A stretch of 64,000 nucleotides of DNA from Chromatiales bacterium (GTDB lineage Bacteria > Pseudomonadota > Gammaproteobacteria > Steroidobacterales > GCA-2729495): assembly GCA_024234935.1 (NCBI GenBank), contig JACKNI010000002.1:434001-498000 (forward strand), in the 5' to 3' direction. The notes beneath the pieces are model-generated. The model worked only from the letters and a program-made list of their open reading frames with translations. It had not been told where the DNA came from and ran no database searches. The position numbers and the translations under genes were made by a program. Shown here in pieces: positions 25,566 through 35,075 of this stretch. The first letter of the stretch is position 1. Each line of letters opens with the position of its first letter.

Positions 25566-26987
25566 GTGATACAGAACAAGACCCCCGCTGGCCACCCGCG
25601 CCGGATGGCTTTTTCCTCAGCTGCAGCGCTGCTGTTGCCCCTGATGCTTGCCGCCGGCAGTGCGCTCGGCGCCGATGCGCCAGTGCCCGACAAGGGCGAT
25701 ACCGTCTGGGTGCTGCTGTCGACCATCCTCGTCGTACTCATGACCATCCCCGGCCTTGCGCTCTTTTACGGTGGAATGGTGCGTTCGAAAAACGTCCTGT
25801 CGGTATTCATGCAGGTGTTCATGACCTTCTGCCTGATCGCACTGCTGTGGGCCATCTACGGTTACAGCCTGGCATTCAGCGGCAACGGCGTGTTCATCGG
25901 CGGTTTCGACCGGCTGTTCATGCAGGGCATTACCGTCGACTCGCTGGCAGCGACCTTTTCCAAGGGCGTGTACATCCCCGAATTCGCCTACTTTGCCTTT
26001 CAGCTCACCTTCGCCTGCATCACCCCTTGCCTGATCGTCGGCGCCTTCGCCGAACGCATAAGGTTTTCCGCAGTACTGCTGTTTGTGGTGGTCTGGTTCA
26101 CCTTCGCTTACCTGCCCATCGCACACATGGTCTGGTTCTGGGCCGGTCCCGATGCCTATACGGATCCCGCCGCCGGCGCGGCCGCCGGCGAAGCGGCCGG
26201 TTTCCTGTTCCAGAAGGGTGCGCTGGATTTCGCCGGCGGTACCGTCGTGCATATCAATGCGGGCATCGCCGGACTGGTCGGCTGCCTGTTCGTCGGCAAG
26301 CGCGTGGGCTACGGGCGGGTGGCCATGCCGCCGCACAATCTGCCGATGGTCATGATCGGTACCTCGCTGCTGTGGGTCGGCTGGTTCGGTTTCAACGCCG
26401 GTTCGAATCTTGAAGCCAATGGCCTGGCCGCGCAGGTGATCGTCAACACGGTCCTTGCTACAGCGGCAGCGGCGCTGGCCTGGTCCTGTGCCGAATGGGT
26501 ACACCGCGGCACGCCGACGGTACTCGGCGCCGCATCCGGTGCCGTTGCCGGGCTCGTGGCGGTCACCCCCGCCTGTGGCTGGGTCGGACCGATGGGCGCA
26601 ATCTGCATCGGCTTCGTCGCCGGCCTCATCTGCCTGTTCGGCGTGACCCGGCTCAAGGCGATGTTCGGCTATGACGACTCACTCGACGTCTTCGGCGTGC
26701 ACGGCATCGGCGGGATCGTCGGCGCGCTGCTGACCGCCGTTTTCTGCGATCCGGCGCTGGGCGGCACCGGTGTATACGACTACGTCGCCAATGCCACGGC
26801 CGACTATTCCATCACCGCACAGCTGACTGCCCAGCTGTGGGCAGTCGGTACCACGATCCTCTGGTCCGGCGTGGTTTCGGTGGCCGGCTTTGCGCTCATC
26901 GACAGCACCATTGGCCTCCGCGTCAGCGAAGACCAGGAGCGGGCGGGCCTCGATACCTGCTCGCACGGCGAGAGCGCCTATACCTGA
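25566..26987 (+). CDS. amtB: ammonium transporter AmtB
   Basis: A 473-residue Amt/Mep/Rh protein with a cleavable-looking N-terminal signal (residues 1-36) and eleven membrane segments. FYGGMVRSKNVLSV, the twin-His region and DSLDVFGVHGIGGIVGALLT are hallmarks of the ammonium pore. It moves ammonium into the cell and is gated by GlnK, encoded immediately upstream. Length and motifs are standard. Confidence 0.96.
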   Translation: MIQNKTPAGHPRRMAFSSAAALLLPLMLAAGSALGADAPVPDKGDTVWVLLSTILVVLMTIPGLALFYGGMVRSKNVLSVFMQVFMTFCLIALLWAIYGYSLAFSGNGVFIGGFDRLFMQGITVDSLAATFSKGVYIPEFAYFAFQLTFACITPCLIVGAFAERIRFSAVLLFVVVWFTFAYLPIAHMVWFWAGPDAYTDPAAGAAAGEAAGFLFQKGALDFAGGTVVHINAGIAGLVGCLFVGKRVGYGRVAMPPHNLPMVMIGTSLLWVGWFGFNAGSNLEANGLAAQVIVNTVLATAAAALAWSCAEWVHRGTPTVLGAASGAVAGLVAVTPACGWVGPMGAICIGFVAGLICLFGVTRLKAMFGYDDSLDVFGVHGIGGIVGALLTAVFCDPALGGTGVYDYVANATADYSITAQLTAQLWAVGTTILWSGVVSVAGFALIDSTIGLRVSEDQERAGLDTCSHGESAYT

Positions 26988-27089
26988 GCGTGAACTGTGT
27001 CTGATTTTCCGGGGCCTCGCTGATGGCATAATCGCGGCCATGCGGGCGGTATCGATACGGCCCCGGCATCTTTCACAGAGGTCCCGAAC

Positions 27090-27602
27090 ATGCAGCGCCT
27101 GATTACTGCCAGCGGCTTGTCCGCCCTCGTTCTCGCCTCTGCCCTGGTTGTGACACCTGCGCTCGGCCAGCAGGCCGCAGTCTACAAGTGGGTCGACGAC
27201 CAGGGCGTTCCACACTACAGCGACCAGCCGCCGGTCAATGCCGCATCTGAAACGCTGCCGATCCGTTATCGCCGGACGGACAAGAGCACGGCGCAGGCGC
27301 GGACCAAAGGCAATGAGACCCAGGGAGACGCTGCAACCCCGCCAGAGGGTCAGCAGGACGCCGACGATGCTGCCGGCAGTGCCGATGCTGCTGACGCTGC
27401 GATGACCGATCGCGAGAGGAACCTGGCGCAACGGGCTGCGACCTGCAAGAAGGCGCAGGAGCGTGTGGCAAACTACAATCAGGCCCAGAAGCTTTACAAA
27501 CCCGGTCCGAACGGCGACCGCATCTACCTGACGGATGAGGAACTCGATGCCGAGCGCGCAGATGCGGAACGGGTCATGGAAGAATGGTGCAGCGAGGAAT
27601 AG
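27090..27602 (+). CDS. DUF4124 domain exported protein
   Basis: A 170-residue protein with a signal peptide ending in ALGQQ, then the DUF4124 motif VYKWVDDQGVPHYSDQPP, a Gln/Asp/Ala-rich linker and a C-terminal helical part with two cysteines. DUF4124 proteins are small periplasmic proteins of unknown role common in gammaproteobacteria. Its end overlaps the start of the histidine kinase gene, so the two may be co-translated. Confidence 0.88.
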   Translation: MQRLITASGLSALVLASALVVTPALGQQAAVYKWVDDQGVPHYSDQPPVNAASETLPIRYRRTDKSTAQARTKGNETQGDAATPPEGQQDADDAAGSADAADAAMTDRERNLAQRAATCKKAQERVANYNQAQKLYKPGPNGDRIYLTDEELDAERADAERVMEEWCSEE

Positions 27603-28665
27603 CACGGGTTCTGACGGCTTCGAAATCCCGAATCTCTGCTCCCCGCTCGCCGTCTTTGGCGTCGTACTCGCATCACAACTGCTGGCCCTGCTGCTGACAC
27701 TGGCCGGCCAACCCGGCTGGTGGGCGTTCTACAGCCATCTTGCCCAGACCGCGCTCCTGCTGCTCTGGACGGGGCTGCTCAGCGCGGCATTGCTGTGCCG
27801 CCTGCGCGGCTGGCTGGCGCGCTTTCCCGTACCGGAAGGCAGCGTCATCACCTTTCTGGTGGTCATGGCTTGCGTCGCTGCCGTCTCGGAAGCGGCATTC
27901 TGGCTGGGCAGGGTTCTCGGCACCGGTCCTGATACCGGTGGCGGCTGGTTCCCGACCAATCACCTGGGCTTCCTGACCCGGAACCTCGCCATCGGCATGC
28001 TGGTGACCGCGCCCGTGCTGCGCTATTTCTATGTCTCCCAGCAATGGCAGCGCAATGTCCGCCGTGAAGCCGAGTCGCGGCTCAATGCGCTGCAGGCGCG
28101 GATCCGCCCGCACTTTCTCTTCAACAGCATGAACACCATTGCCGCACTGACCCGCAGCAACCCGCTGGCCGCCGAACAGGCCGTGGAGGATCTGGCCGAT
28201 CTGTTCCGGGCCTCGCTGCGGGATGGCCGACAACTGATCCCGCTGCGCGAAGAGCTCGAGATCGCCCGCGTCTATGAGCGCATGGAGCAGCATCGGCTGG
28301 GCGAACGCCTGCAGGTGGACTGGCAGCTGGGGCCGCTGCCGGAAGATACGGCCATTCCCGGACTCACCATCCAGCCGCTGCTGGAAAACGCGATTTACCA
28401 TGGCATCGAGCCGATGCCGACACCTGGCCGCATCCAGGTATCGGGCGAATCGACCGGCGGCATGGTGCGCATCAGCGTCAGCAACCCGCTGCCGCCCGCG
28501 GTGCTCACGGCACGACAGGGCAACCGCATCGCACTCGACAACATCCGCGAACGGCTGGAACTCGCCTTTGGCGTGCGCGGGGTGCTGTCCGTGACCGACA
28601 CGGTGCCGGGCATGTTCACCGTCACCATCGAATTCCCGGCCGATCGTCAGGCGCTGCCCGCATGA
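27547..28665 (+). CDS. algZ: LytS/AlgZ-family sensor histidine kinase
   Basis: About 372 residues. Several N-terminal membrane helices are followed by a His_kinase domain with RIRPHFLFNSMNTI, the phospho-acceptor His of the LytS/AlgZ family, and a degenerate ATPase domain (LLENAIYHGIEP). ATG 27547 has GAGG six bases upstream and overlaps the DUF4124 gene. The partner response regulator overlaps its stop by ATGA. AlgZ controls virulence, alginate and twitching genes in Pseudomonas; here the targets are unknown. Confidence 0.88.
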   Translation: MPSAQMRNGSWKNGAARNSTGSDGFEIPNLCSPLAVFGVVLASQLLALLLTLAGQPGWWAFYSHLAQTALLLLWTGLLSAALLCRLRGWLARFPVPEGSVITFLVVMACVAAVSEAAFWLGRVLGTGPDTGGGWFPTNHLGFLTRNLAIGMLVTAPVLRYFYVSQQWQRNVRREAESRLNALQARIRPHFLFNSMNTIAALTRSNPLAAEQAVEDLADLFRASLRDGRQLIPLREELEIARVYERMEQHRLGERLQVDWQLGPLPEDTAIPGLTIQPLLENAIYHGIEPMPTPGRIQVSGESTGGMVRISVSNPLPPAVLTARQGNRIALDNIRERLELAFGVRGVLSVTDTVPGMFTVTIEFPADRQALPA

Positions 28666-29420
28666 GCAGCGCGACCACAGGCGTACTGATCGTCGATGAC
28701 GAGCCGCCGGCGCGCAGCCGCCTGCGCCAGTTGCTGGCGGAAATCCCGGGCTTCAGCGTGGTCGGCGAGGCCAGTCACGGCGAGGAGGCCTTGCAGGTGG
28801 CCAATGAACTGCACCCCGACATCGTGCTGCTGGATATCCGCATGCCCGGACTCGATGGCCTGCAGGTGGCCGGCCACATGGCGAACTGGGCGCAGAAGCC
28901 GGCAATCATCTTCACCACGGCTTACGACGAATATGCGATCCAGGCCTTCGACGCACAGGCGATCGGCTATCTCCTGAAGCCGGTGCGCCGCGAACGCCTG
29001 CAGCAGACGCTGGCCCATGCGGCGCGCATCAGCCGCATGCAACTGGCCGAATTGCCCGGTGCGCTGCCACGCACACAGATCTGTGCCCAGCGCGGCCGCG
29101 CCCTGCAGATGATTCCGGTCGAAGACATATACTGCTTTCAGGCCGACCAGAAATACGTAACGGCATATTACGCCGGTGGCGAAGCACTCCTCGACGAACC
29201 CCTGAAGAGTCTAGAAAGCGAGTTTGGCGAACGCTTTCTGCGCATACACCGCAATGCCCTGGTGGCCATCGACTACATGGACAGCCTCGAACAGGAAGAC
29301 AACGGTGCCTGGCAGGTACGGCTCAAGGCCGGCTTGCCGCCACTGGCCGTGAGTCGCCGCCATGTCGGCGAGGTCAAGCGAAGGCTGCGAGCCGGCCGGA
29401 GCTCCGGCACTCCCGTATAA
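28662..29420 (+). CDS. algR: LytTR-family response regulator (AlgR-like)
   Basis: A 252-residue regulator: a receiver domain with VDDEPP, the phospho-acceptor Asp in IVLLDIRMPGLDG and the switch lysine in LLKPVRRE; then a LytTR DNA-binding domain (residues about 140-245) with FQADQKYVTAYYAGGEALL and RFLRIHRNALV. It overlaps the kinase gene by ATGA. In Pseudomonas the next gene would be hemC; here FNR follows. Confidence 0.92.
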   Translation: MSSATTGVLIVDDEPPARSRLRQLLAEIPGFSVVGEASHGEEALQVANELHPDIVLLDIRMPGLDGLQVAGHMANWAQKPAIIFTTAYDEYAIQAFDAQAIGYLLKPVRRERLQQTLAHAARISRMQLAELPGALPRTQICAQRGRALQMIPVEDIYCFQADQKYVTAYYAGGEALLDEPLKSLESEFGERFLRIHRNALVAIDYMDSLEQEDNGAWQVRLKAGLPPLAVSRRHVGEVKRRLRAGRSSGTPV

Positions 29421-29428
29421 TCGGCCAC

Positions 29429-30280
29429 ATGCCGTGGTCCGGAAAAAAAGACAACCCAGGTGGTGATGCCGCCGGCAAGGGCGCAAAAAACGCCCGGTCA
29501 GCTGCAGCGGCGACCCCGATCAAGACGGGTCCGGCGCGGCCGCGCTGCGGGACCTGCATCCTGCGGCCGCACTGCCTGCCCGCCGGCCTGGCACCCGAGG
29601 CCCTGCGCAGATTCGAGAATATCGTTCAGCACTCCGCCACCCTGGCACCGGGCGAACACCTGTTTCGAGTCGGCGACAAATTCCATTCCCTGTACGCCGT
29701 GCGTACCGGATGCCTCAAGACCTGCGCCGTGGATCCAAACGGACGGGAGCACGTGATCAATTTTCATTTCGTCGGCGAGCTTATCGGCATCGATGCGATC
29801 TTCCCGGAGCAGCATTTTTCAGACGCCATTGCGCTGGTGGAAAGCTCGGTCTGTCACCTGCCCTATCGCGCCATCAGCCAGCTGGCTCGCGAGATTCCGG
29901 AACTGCAGCTCCAGATCCTGCGCGGGCTCAGCCGCCACGTGTTCAGCATGACCAGCATCTCCGGCGACTTCACTGCCGAGGAACGGCTCGCGGCCTTTCT
30001 CGTCATGGTCGGTGCCCGGCATCGACTTGCGGGCGGTGTCTCGACCGAACTGCAACTGGCGATGTCGCGTCAGGACATCGCCAACTACCTGCGCCTCGCG
30101 ACCGAGACGGTCAGCCGCATACTCGCGCGTTTTCAGAAAAGCGGGCTGTTGCGTGCCAATCGCCGGCAGATCACCCTGCTGAATCCGGAGGGTCTGTACG
30201 CAATCGCCGAGTGCATGAACCCCTATTCCAGGTGCGGGATCAATCGCCACCGGCCGGAATCAGGGACCACCCGCCGCTGA
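29429..30280 (+). CDS. fnr: FNR/Anr-type oxygen-sensing regulator
   Basis: A 283-residue Crp/Fnr protein with cysteines 40, 43, 49 and 142. The spacing CX2CX5C plus 93 residues to the fourth Cys is identical to E. coli FNR (20, 23, 29, 122), so an oxygen-labile 4Fe-4S cluster is expected. The C-terminal helix-turn-helix MSRQDIANYLRLATETVSRI matches FNR. The N-terminus has a Lys/Ala-rich extension. It lies eight bases after algR and 24 bases before the hydroxylase gene, suggesting one transcript. Confidence 0.93.
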   Translation: MPWSGKKDNPGGDAAGKGAKNARSAAAATPIKTGPARPRCGTCILRPHCLPAGLAPEALRRFENIVQHSATLAPGEHLFRVGDKFHSLYAVRTGCLKTCAVDPNGREHVINFHFVGELIGIDAIFPEQHFSDAIALVESSVCHLPYRAISQLAREIPELQLQILRGLSRHVFSMTSISGDFTAEERLAAFLVMVGARHRLAGGVSTELQLAMSRQDIANYLRLATETVSRILARFQKSGLLRANRRQITLLNPEGLYAIAECMNPYSRCGINRHRPESGTTRR

Positions 30281-30304
30281 ATCAGGCGCGGTCAGGAGCA
30301 AGAC

Positions 30305-31483
30305 ATGGTCAACGAGCGGGACGTAATCATCATCGGCGCAGGACCGGCTGGCCTGTCACTCGCGATTTCACTGGCGGATGCGGGCTTCGGCGTGACGGTC
30401 GTCGAGAAGCTGCCGCGTGCCGTCCTGGCCGACCCGCCGGCCGATGGCCGGGAGATCGCACTCACTCACCGCGCCGCCGACATCCTGCAGTCGCTGGGAA
30501 TGTGGCAGCACTATCCTGCCGGAGACGTTTCGCCGATCCGCGAGGCCCGGGTGCTCGATGGCAAGTCACCGCACTTTCTGGGTTTTGACACGCGTGGCAC
30601 GCAGCAGACCGAACTGGGCTACCTGGTGGCGAATAACGTGATCCGCAAAGCCGCCTTCGAGGTGGCGTCGTCCATGCCTTCGATCGAGATCATCAGCGAT
30701 GCGGCGGTCAGCGGCGTGGCGACGACTGCAGATGCGGCTGAAGTGCGCCTGGCTGACGGGCGGAACCTGGAGGCTCCGCTGATGGTCGCCGCCGACAGCC
30801 GGTTTTCAGACGCGCGGCGCCGCATGGGCATCGGCGCGGACATGCGTGACTTCGGGCGCACCGTGATTGTCTGTCGCCTGTCCCACGAATTGCCGCACAA
30901 CGGGATCGCGCACGAATGTTTCCACTATGGCCGTACTCTCGCGGTGTTGCCGCTCAATGGTCTGGTGTCTTCGGCGGTCATCACGCTGTCGGCCGACCAG
31001 AGCAATGCCATGATGCAGATGCCGGTCCCGGAATTCGAAAAGCTGGTCACCGAGCAGTTCGAATCCCGGCTCGGCCCGATGCGGCTGGTCGGCGAACGGC
31101 ACAGCTATCCGCTGGTCGCGGTATATGCGCAGCGCTTTGTTGCCCATCGCTTCGCGCTGCTTGGCGACGCCGCGGTCGGCATGCACCCGGTTACCGCACA
31201 CGGCTTCAATTGCGGCCTCTACGGGGTGGCGTCGCTGACCCGGGCCCTGCGCGGTGCGCGCGCCGCCGGCCGGGATATCGGCAGCATGTCGGTGCTGACT
31301 CGCTACCAGTCCGAGCACCGGCGGGCGACCCGGCCGATCTATCTGGGCACCAATGTGCTCGTCGGCCTGTTCACCGACGACCAGATGCCGGCGCGCTTTG
31401 TCAGGTCGGCCGTGCTGCGTCTCGCCAACCGGTTGCCGCCCCTGAAAGCCGGAATTACCCGTCAATTGACCGGCCGGGCCTGA
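30305..31483 (+). CDS. UbiH/COQ6-family FAD monooxygenase, UbiM-like
   Basis: A 392-residue flavoprotein with N-terminal IIGAGPAGLSLA, a mid DREIALTH-like region GREIALTHRAAD and GDAAVGMHPVTAHGFN, which fit ubiquinone-ring hydroxylases of the UbiH/F/I group. From memory the opening and the GREIALTHR stretch resemble UbiM (C5/C1/C6 hydroxylase of ubiquinone), but I cannot confirm the subfamily. These enzymes need oxygen; it follows the oxygen-sensing FNR by 24 bases. Confidence 0.85.
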   Translation: MVNERDVIIIGAGPAGLSLAISLADAGFGVTVVEKLPRAVLADPPADGREIALTHRAADILQSLGMWQHYPAGDVSPIREARVLDGKSPHFLGFDTRGTQQTELGYLVANNVIRKAAFEVASSMPSIEIISDAAVSGVATTADAAEVRLADGRNLEAPLMVAADSRFSDARRRMGIGADMRDFGRTVIVCRLSHELPHNGIAHECFHYGRTLAVLPLNGLVSSAVITLSADQSNAMMQMPVPEFEKLVTEQFESRLGPMRLVGERHSYPLVAVYAQRFVAHRFALLGDAAVGMHPVTAHGFNCGLYGVASLTRALRGARAAGRDIGSMSVLTRYQSEHRRATRPIYLGTNVLVGLFTDDQMPARFVRSAVLRLANRLPPLKAGITRQLTGRA

Positions 31484-31538
31484 CCGCTATTCGGACAACC
31501 TATCGAGTCGCGATTTGCTTGGCGGCCACAATCAGCGA

Positions 31539-31556
31539 ATTACTGTCGCTTGTAAT
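31539..31556. promoter_or_regulatory. inverted repeat upstream of TonB receptor gene
   Basis: ATTAC-N8-GTAAT, in the AT-rich 225-base region before the TonB receptor gene at 31709. It could be an operator, for example of LysR type; no other support. The rest of that gap holds no gene I can see. Confidence 0.3.
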
Positions 31557-31708
31557 GTAGCCGTCCGTAAGTTCCACTATAGACAAGCGCTTGACTTGCC
31601 TTCGTAGTGTCGGCACGTTGTACTAACTTTATATCCACTTGGCGGAAGCAATGCTTTGTGTTGCACTCGCGCTACAGTTATTGTTCCTAAAGAGAGGGGG
31701 AAACCCGC

Positions 31709-34111
31709 ATGAAACCGATCGATTATTTCAACAAGCCCTTATTGGGCCTTGCCGCAGCGGGCATCACCCTGCTCGCGCAGCCTGCAATGGCAATCCCCGA
31801 AGAGATTGTCGTTACCGCTCGTAAATATGAGGAAAGCATCCAGGAAATTCCAATTGCAGTGAGCGCATTCACTGCGCAGAACATCGAACAGCTCAATCTG
31901 AAGAGCATCGACGATATCGCGAAGTTCACGCCGGGCTTCTCGTTCACCTCCGGCTTTGGCCGTCAACCGGGCTCGGATCGTCCGTCATTGCGCGGTATCA
32001 CGACTGTCGTCAACGGCGTCGCCAACAGCTCTGCTGTCGGGTATTTCGTCGATGGCATCTATCTGTCCGGCTCACCGCAGGCGACCGAGCTCTCCAACCT
32101 GGAGCGGGTGGAAATCATCAAGGGTCCGCAGGCCGCACAGTTTGGCCGTGGCACCTATGCTGGCGCGATCAACTACATCACCCGCAAGCCCTCGCTTGAC
32201 GGACTCGAGGGTGGCGCCACCATCACCGGCGCGGAACACGACACCCAGGAGTACTCTGGCTGGCTGAGCGGACCACTCATCGACAATCAACTCGCTTACT
32301 ACCTCAGCGCGGGCTACGACACCTACGGCGGTGAGTTCACCAACCAGGCCTATGGTGACAAGCTGGGCGGCACAGAGACCAAGAACATCACTGCCAAGCT
32401 GCTATGGACGCCGCTGGATGGCCTTGAGATCACCCTGAAGGGTGGCATGCAGCGCACCGACGACGACCATTTCGCGATTTACCTGCAGCCCAGGACGCTG
32501 AACAATTGCTACCCCAGAACCGCGACCACGCCACGCGCCCGCGGTTACTACTGTGGTACCGCCGTTCTCGACGAAAACAACATCAACCTCGCGACCGGGT
32601 TGCTGGAAGGTGCCGACGGTGGCATGTCGGGTGCCGAAATCGATCGCGATCTGGCGAGTCTGGCCATCGAGTACACCGGTCCAAGCGGCTACACGTTTAC
32701 CAGCACCACGGGCTACATCGCGGACAAGGTCAATACGGGCTTTGACAATTCCTACGCCAACTATGACCCCGTCCCCTTTGGCGCGTCGGCTGGCAGCTTT
32801 TACCAGCTGGATGAGGACAAGTCGGAGACCTTTACCCAGGAGCTGCGTGTCACTACGCCACAGGATGCGCGGGTTCGCGGTACGTTTGGCTTCTACTTCC
32901 TGGATATCAAGGCATGGGAAGTCTACAACCGCAAAGTTCTGTCCAGTGGCGTGTCAGCACTGCAGACGATCGCCAATCTGACCACGCAGAGGGTGCAGAA
33001 TCGCGCCGTATTCGGTGGCATCGATGTGGATATCAACGACCGCCTCACGGTAGGCCTGGAAGGTCGTTACTCGAGCGATGACGTCGAGGTCTCCAATGTC
33101 GTCAATGACGGCACCGGCACTATTGATCCCTGCGCAGGCAGTTCGAGCTGCCAGAAGACTTTCACCAGCTTTACGCCGCGTCTGACCGCACGTTACCGGT
33201 ACAGCGACGATGTCAATCTCTATGCCAACATCGCCCGCGGCACCAAGCCCGGTGACTTCAATGCGACGCTGCCGAACGATCCGGTTTCCGGGTTGCCCGA
33301 TGAGAGCTTCCGTGCCGTCGATGAAGAGACCATGTGGAGCTATGAGATCGGTGCCAAGACCGAGTGGCTCGATCGTCGCCTGATCGCGAATTTCGCGGTC
33401 TACTTCAACGACGTGGAAGACCAGCAGCTGACGACCAACATCGAAGGTCCGGGCGGCGTGCCCCAGTCGGTGCTTGCAAACGTGGGCAAGACCGAAGTCT
33501 GGGGTGCAGAACTCGAGACCAACTTCGCCATCACCGACAACTGGACTGCCGGGTTCATCTACGCCTGGACTCACTCCGAGATCAAGGAGCGGATCAGCAC
33601 TGACCAGGCCGATCTGGTGGGCAATGTCACCGGCTTTACGACACTCAGCAATTACTACAACGAGTTCGGTGACGTATCCGGCAAGCAGTCCCCGCGTGTA
33701 CCGGAGAACCAGTTCGCGCTGTTCACCCGCTATGACATACCGTTCAGCTGGGGCAGCATGTTCGTCGGTGCGGACTACACCTTCGAGGAGTCGAAGTATT
33801 CACAGGAGCACAACCTTATCGAGACGGGAGACCGCAATCTGCTCGGCGCGCGCATCGGCGCCAACTGGCAGAACTGGCAGCTTACCGCCTGGGTCAAGAA
33901 CCTGACGGACGATGACACCCCGCTGGATATCCTGCGGTACATCGACCGGCAGGCGTCCTCCGGCGGCGCACTGCCCAGCTGTACCGCCTCCGGCGGAACG
34001 GCCGCACAATGCGTCTCGACCTCGACCAGCGGTCGCGGATTCGGCCTGACCCTGCAACCCGGCCGGCAGGTCGGTGCAACGCTCAGCTACAAGTTCGGCG
34101 GTGCCCAGTAA
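31709..34111 (+). CDS. TonB-dependent outer-membrane receptor
   Basis: An 800-residue receptor: signal peptide to about residue 28, TonB-box-like EEIVVTARK, plug domain (NGVANSSAVGYFVDGIYL, RVEIIKGPQAAQFGRGTY) and a 22-strand barrel ending near LSYKFGG. The plug sequence is of the type common in sphingomonads and related bacteria for hydrophobic or complex organic substrates. AGAGAGGGGG lies before the ATG. A perfect 16-bp hairpin terminates it 30 bases downstream. Substrate unknown. Confidence 0.95.
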   Translation: MKPIDYFNKPLLGLAAAGITLLAQPAMAIPEEIVVTARKYEESIQEIPIAVSAFTAQNIEQLNLKSIDDIAKFTPGFSFTSGFGRQPGSDRPSLRGITTVVNGVANSSAVGYFVDGIYLSGSPQATELSNLERVEIIKGPQAAQFGRGTYAGAINYITRKPSLDGLEGGATITGAEHDTQEYSGWLSGPLIDNQLAYYLSAGYDTYGGEFTNQAYGDKLGGTETKNITAKLLWTPLDGLEITLKGGMQRTDDDHFAIYLQPRTLNNCYPRTATTPRARGYYCGTAVLDENNINLATGLLEGADGGMSGAEIDRDLASLAIEYTGPSGYTFTSTTGYIADKVNTGFDNSYANYDPVPFGASAGSFYQLDEDKSETFTQELRVTTPQDARVRGTFGFYFLDIKAWEVYNRKVLSSGVSALQTIANLTTQRVQNRAVFGGIDVDINDRLTVGLEGRYSSDDVEVSNVVNDGTGTIDPCAGSSSCQKTFTSFTPRLTARYRYSDDVNLYANIARGTKPGDFNATLPNDPVSGLPDESFRAVDEETMWSYEIGAKTEWLDRRLIANFAVYFNDVEDQQLTTNIEGPGGVPQSVLANVGKTEVWGAELETNFAITDNWTAGFIYAWTHSEIKERISTDQADLVGNVTGFTTLSNYYNEFGDVSGKQSPRVPENQFALFTRYDIPFSWGSMFVGADYTFEESKYSQEHNLIETGDRNLLGARIGANWQNWQLTAWVKNLTDDDTPLDILRYIDRQASSGGALPSCTASGGTAAQCVSTSTSGRGFGLTLQPGRQVGATLSYKFGGAQ

Positions 34112-34139
34112 CGGTCACCTGGCCAGAGCGACGACAATA

Positions 34140-34180
34140 AAAAGGGCGGTGGATCGTGAGATCCACCGCCCTTTTCTTTT
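34140..34180. terminator. bidirectional rho-independent terminator
   Basis: A perfect 16-bp stem (AAAAGGGCGGTGGATC against its complement at 34160-34175) with loop GTGA, flanked by A-run and T-run. It lies between convergent genes (receptor on plus, hemoprotein on minus) and should serve both. Confidence 0.93.
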
Positions 34181-34203
34181 CAGGCGACCTTTTCAGAGCG
34201 CCA

Positions 34204-35007
34204 TCAGTCGGTGACGACGCCCGTGCGACCACGCAGCCAGCGCTGGTAGACCGCATAGCCTTCACCGAGCGTCGTATCGAAGTAGTAGATCTGCTCGGGC
34301 TTGATGCGGATAAGGTCGAAGCGACGCAGGGCCCGCTCCTTCTTCACACGCACCAGGTTGTACTTGTCGACGGCAACACTGAAACGCGGATCAGACGAGG
34401 GAATCACCTCCGCCGTACCATTGATTTGCGTACTGCGCCACAGCTTGGGACCCCCTTCAGCGATGCTCCAGCCCGCAAAGTGCACCGCACTGATGTTCGG
34501 GTTCTTGCGGATCTGCAGCAGCTTCTCGGTACCGATCTCGGAAACGACGTAGAGGACCTTCTCGTCCTTGTCGAGCACCATGTCGACCGTGGTCGCCAGC
34601 GGCTTGTTGTTGATGGCGGTGGTCAGCGCGAACCGCTCGCGGCCCGGCAGAAACTCGACGATCTTCTCCCAGATCTTTTCCTGGGGGAGCTGCATCGAAC
34701 TGCGCGCCATCTGCCGGGTGGCGGAAGCGACGGTATCAATGGTGAAGTCCACATCGTGGCACTCGGCACAGGTCATGCCCTGCGGGAAAGCGCGATGCTT
34801 CTTGTTCATGAAGTCGTTCGCGGTGATCGGCGGTCCCGGGATGATGACCGCATCGATGCCGCGTTCGCCGCCGCCCACATTGACGCCCGCAGCCGGCTTC
34901 TGTTCCGCCTTGGCGGGCTCCGCCGCCTGCAGCAGCGTCGTACTGAGTGCAAACGGCACAGCGGCAGCTGCCGCGATGCCGATCAGCAGGGATTGTCGTT
35001 TCTTCAT
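34204..35007 (-). CDS. exported protein with CxxCH heme motif and flavin-reductase-like barrel
   Basis: A 267-residue protein with a signal peptide ending at LQAAE (about residue 29). Residues 79-85 are TCAECHD, a c-type heme attachment site. Residues about 115-245 look like a PNPOx-type split beta-barrel: RERFALTTAINNKPLATTVD, KVLYVVSEIGTEK and KYNLVRVKKERALRRFDLI. Such a single-heme plus flavin-barrel architecture is unusual. ATG 35007 gives the signal peptide; the longer frame does not. Likely periplasmic redox protein, no defined reaction. Confidence 0.85.
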   Translation of the reverse strand: MKKRQSLLIGIAAAAAVPFALSTTLLQAAEPAKAEQKPAAGVNVGGGERGIDAVIIPGPPITANDFMNKKHRAFPQGMTCAECHDVDFTIDTVASATRQMARSSMQLPQEKIWEKIVEFLPGRERFALTTAINNKPLATTVDMVLDKDEKVLYVVSEIGTEKLLQIRKNPNISAVHFAGWSIAEGGPKLWRSTQINGTAEVIPSSDPRFSVAVDKYNLVRVKKERALRRFDLIRIKPEQIYYFDTTLGEGYAVYQRWLRGRTGVVTD

Positions 35008-35075
35008 TGCAATTACCTCGTCGCGTGTATGTTCAACATTCAAGAAAATCCGGTGCCAGCCCGAGTTCGCATGAG

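Noticed and set aside
26679..27605. 308-codon minus-strand frame opposite amtB and the DUF4124 gene
   Set aside because: Spans two real genes on the other strand and has shadow composition.
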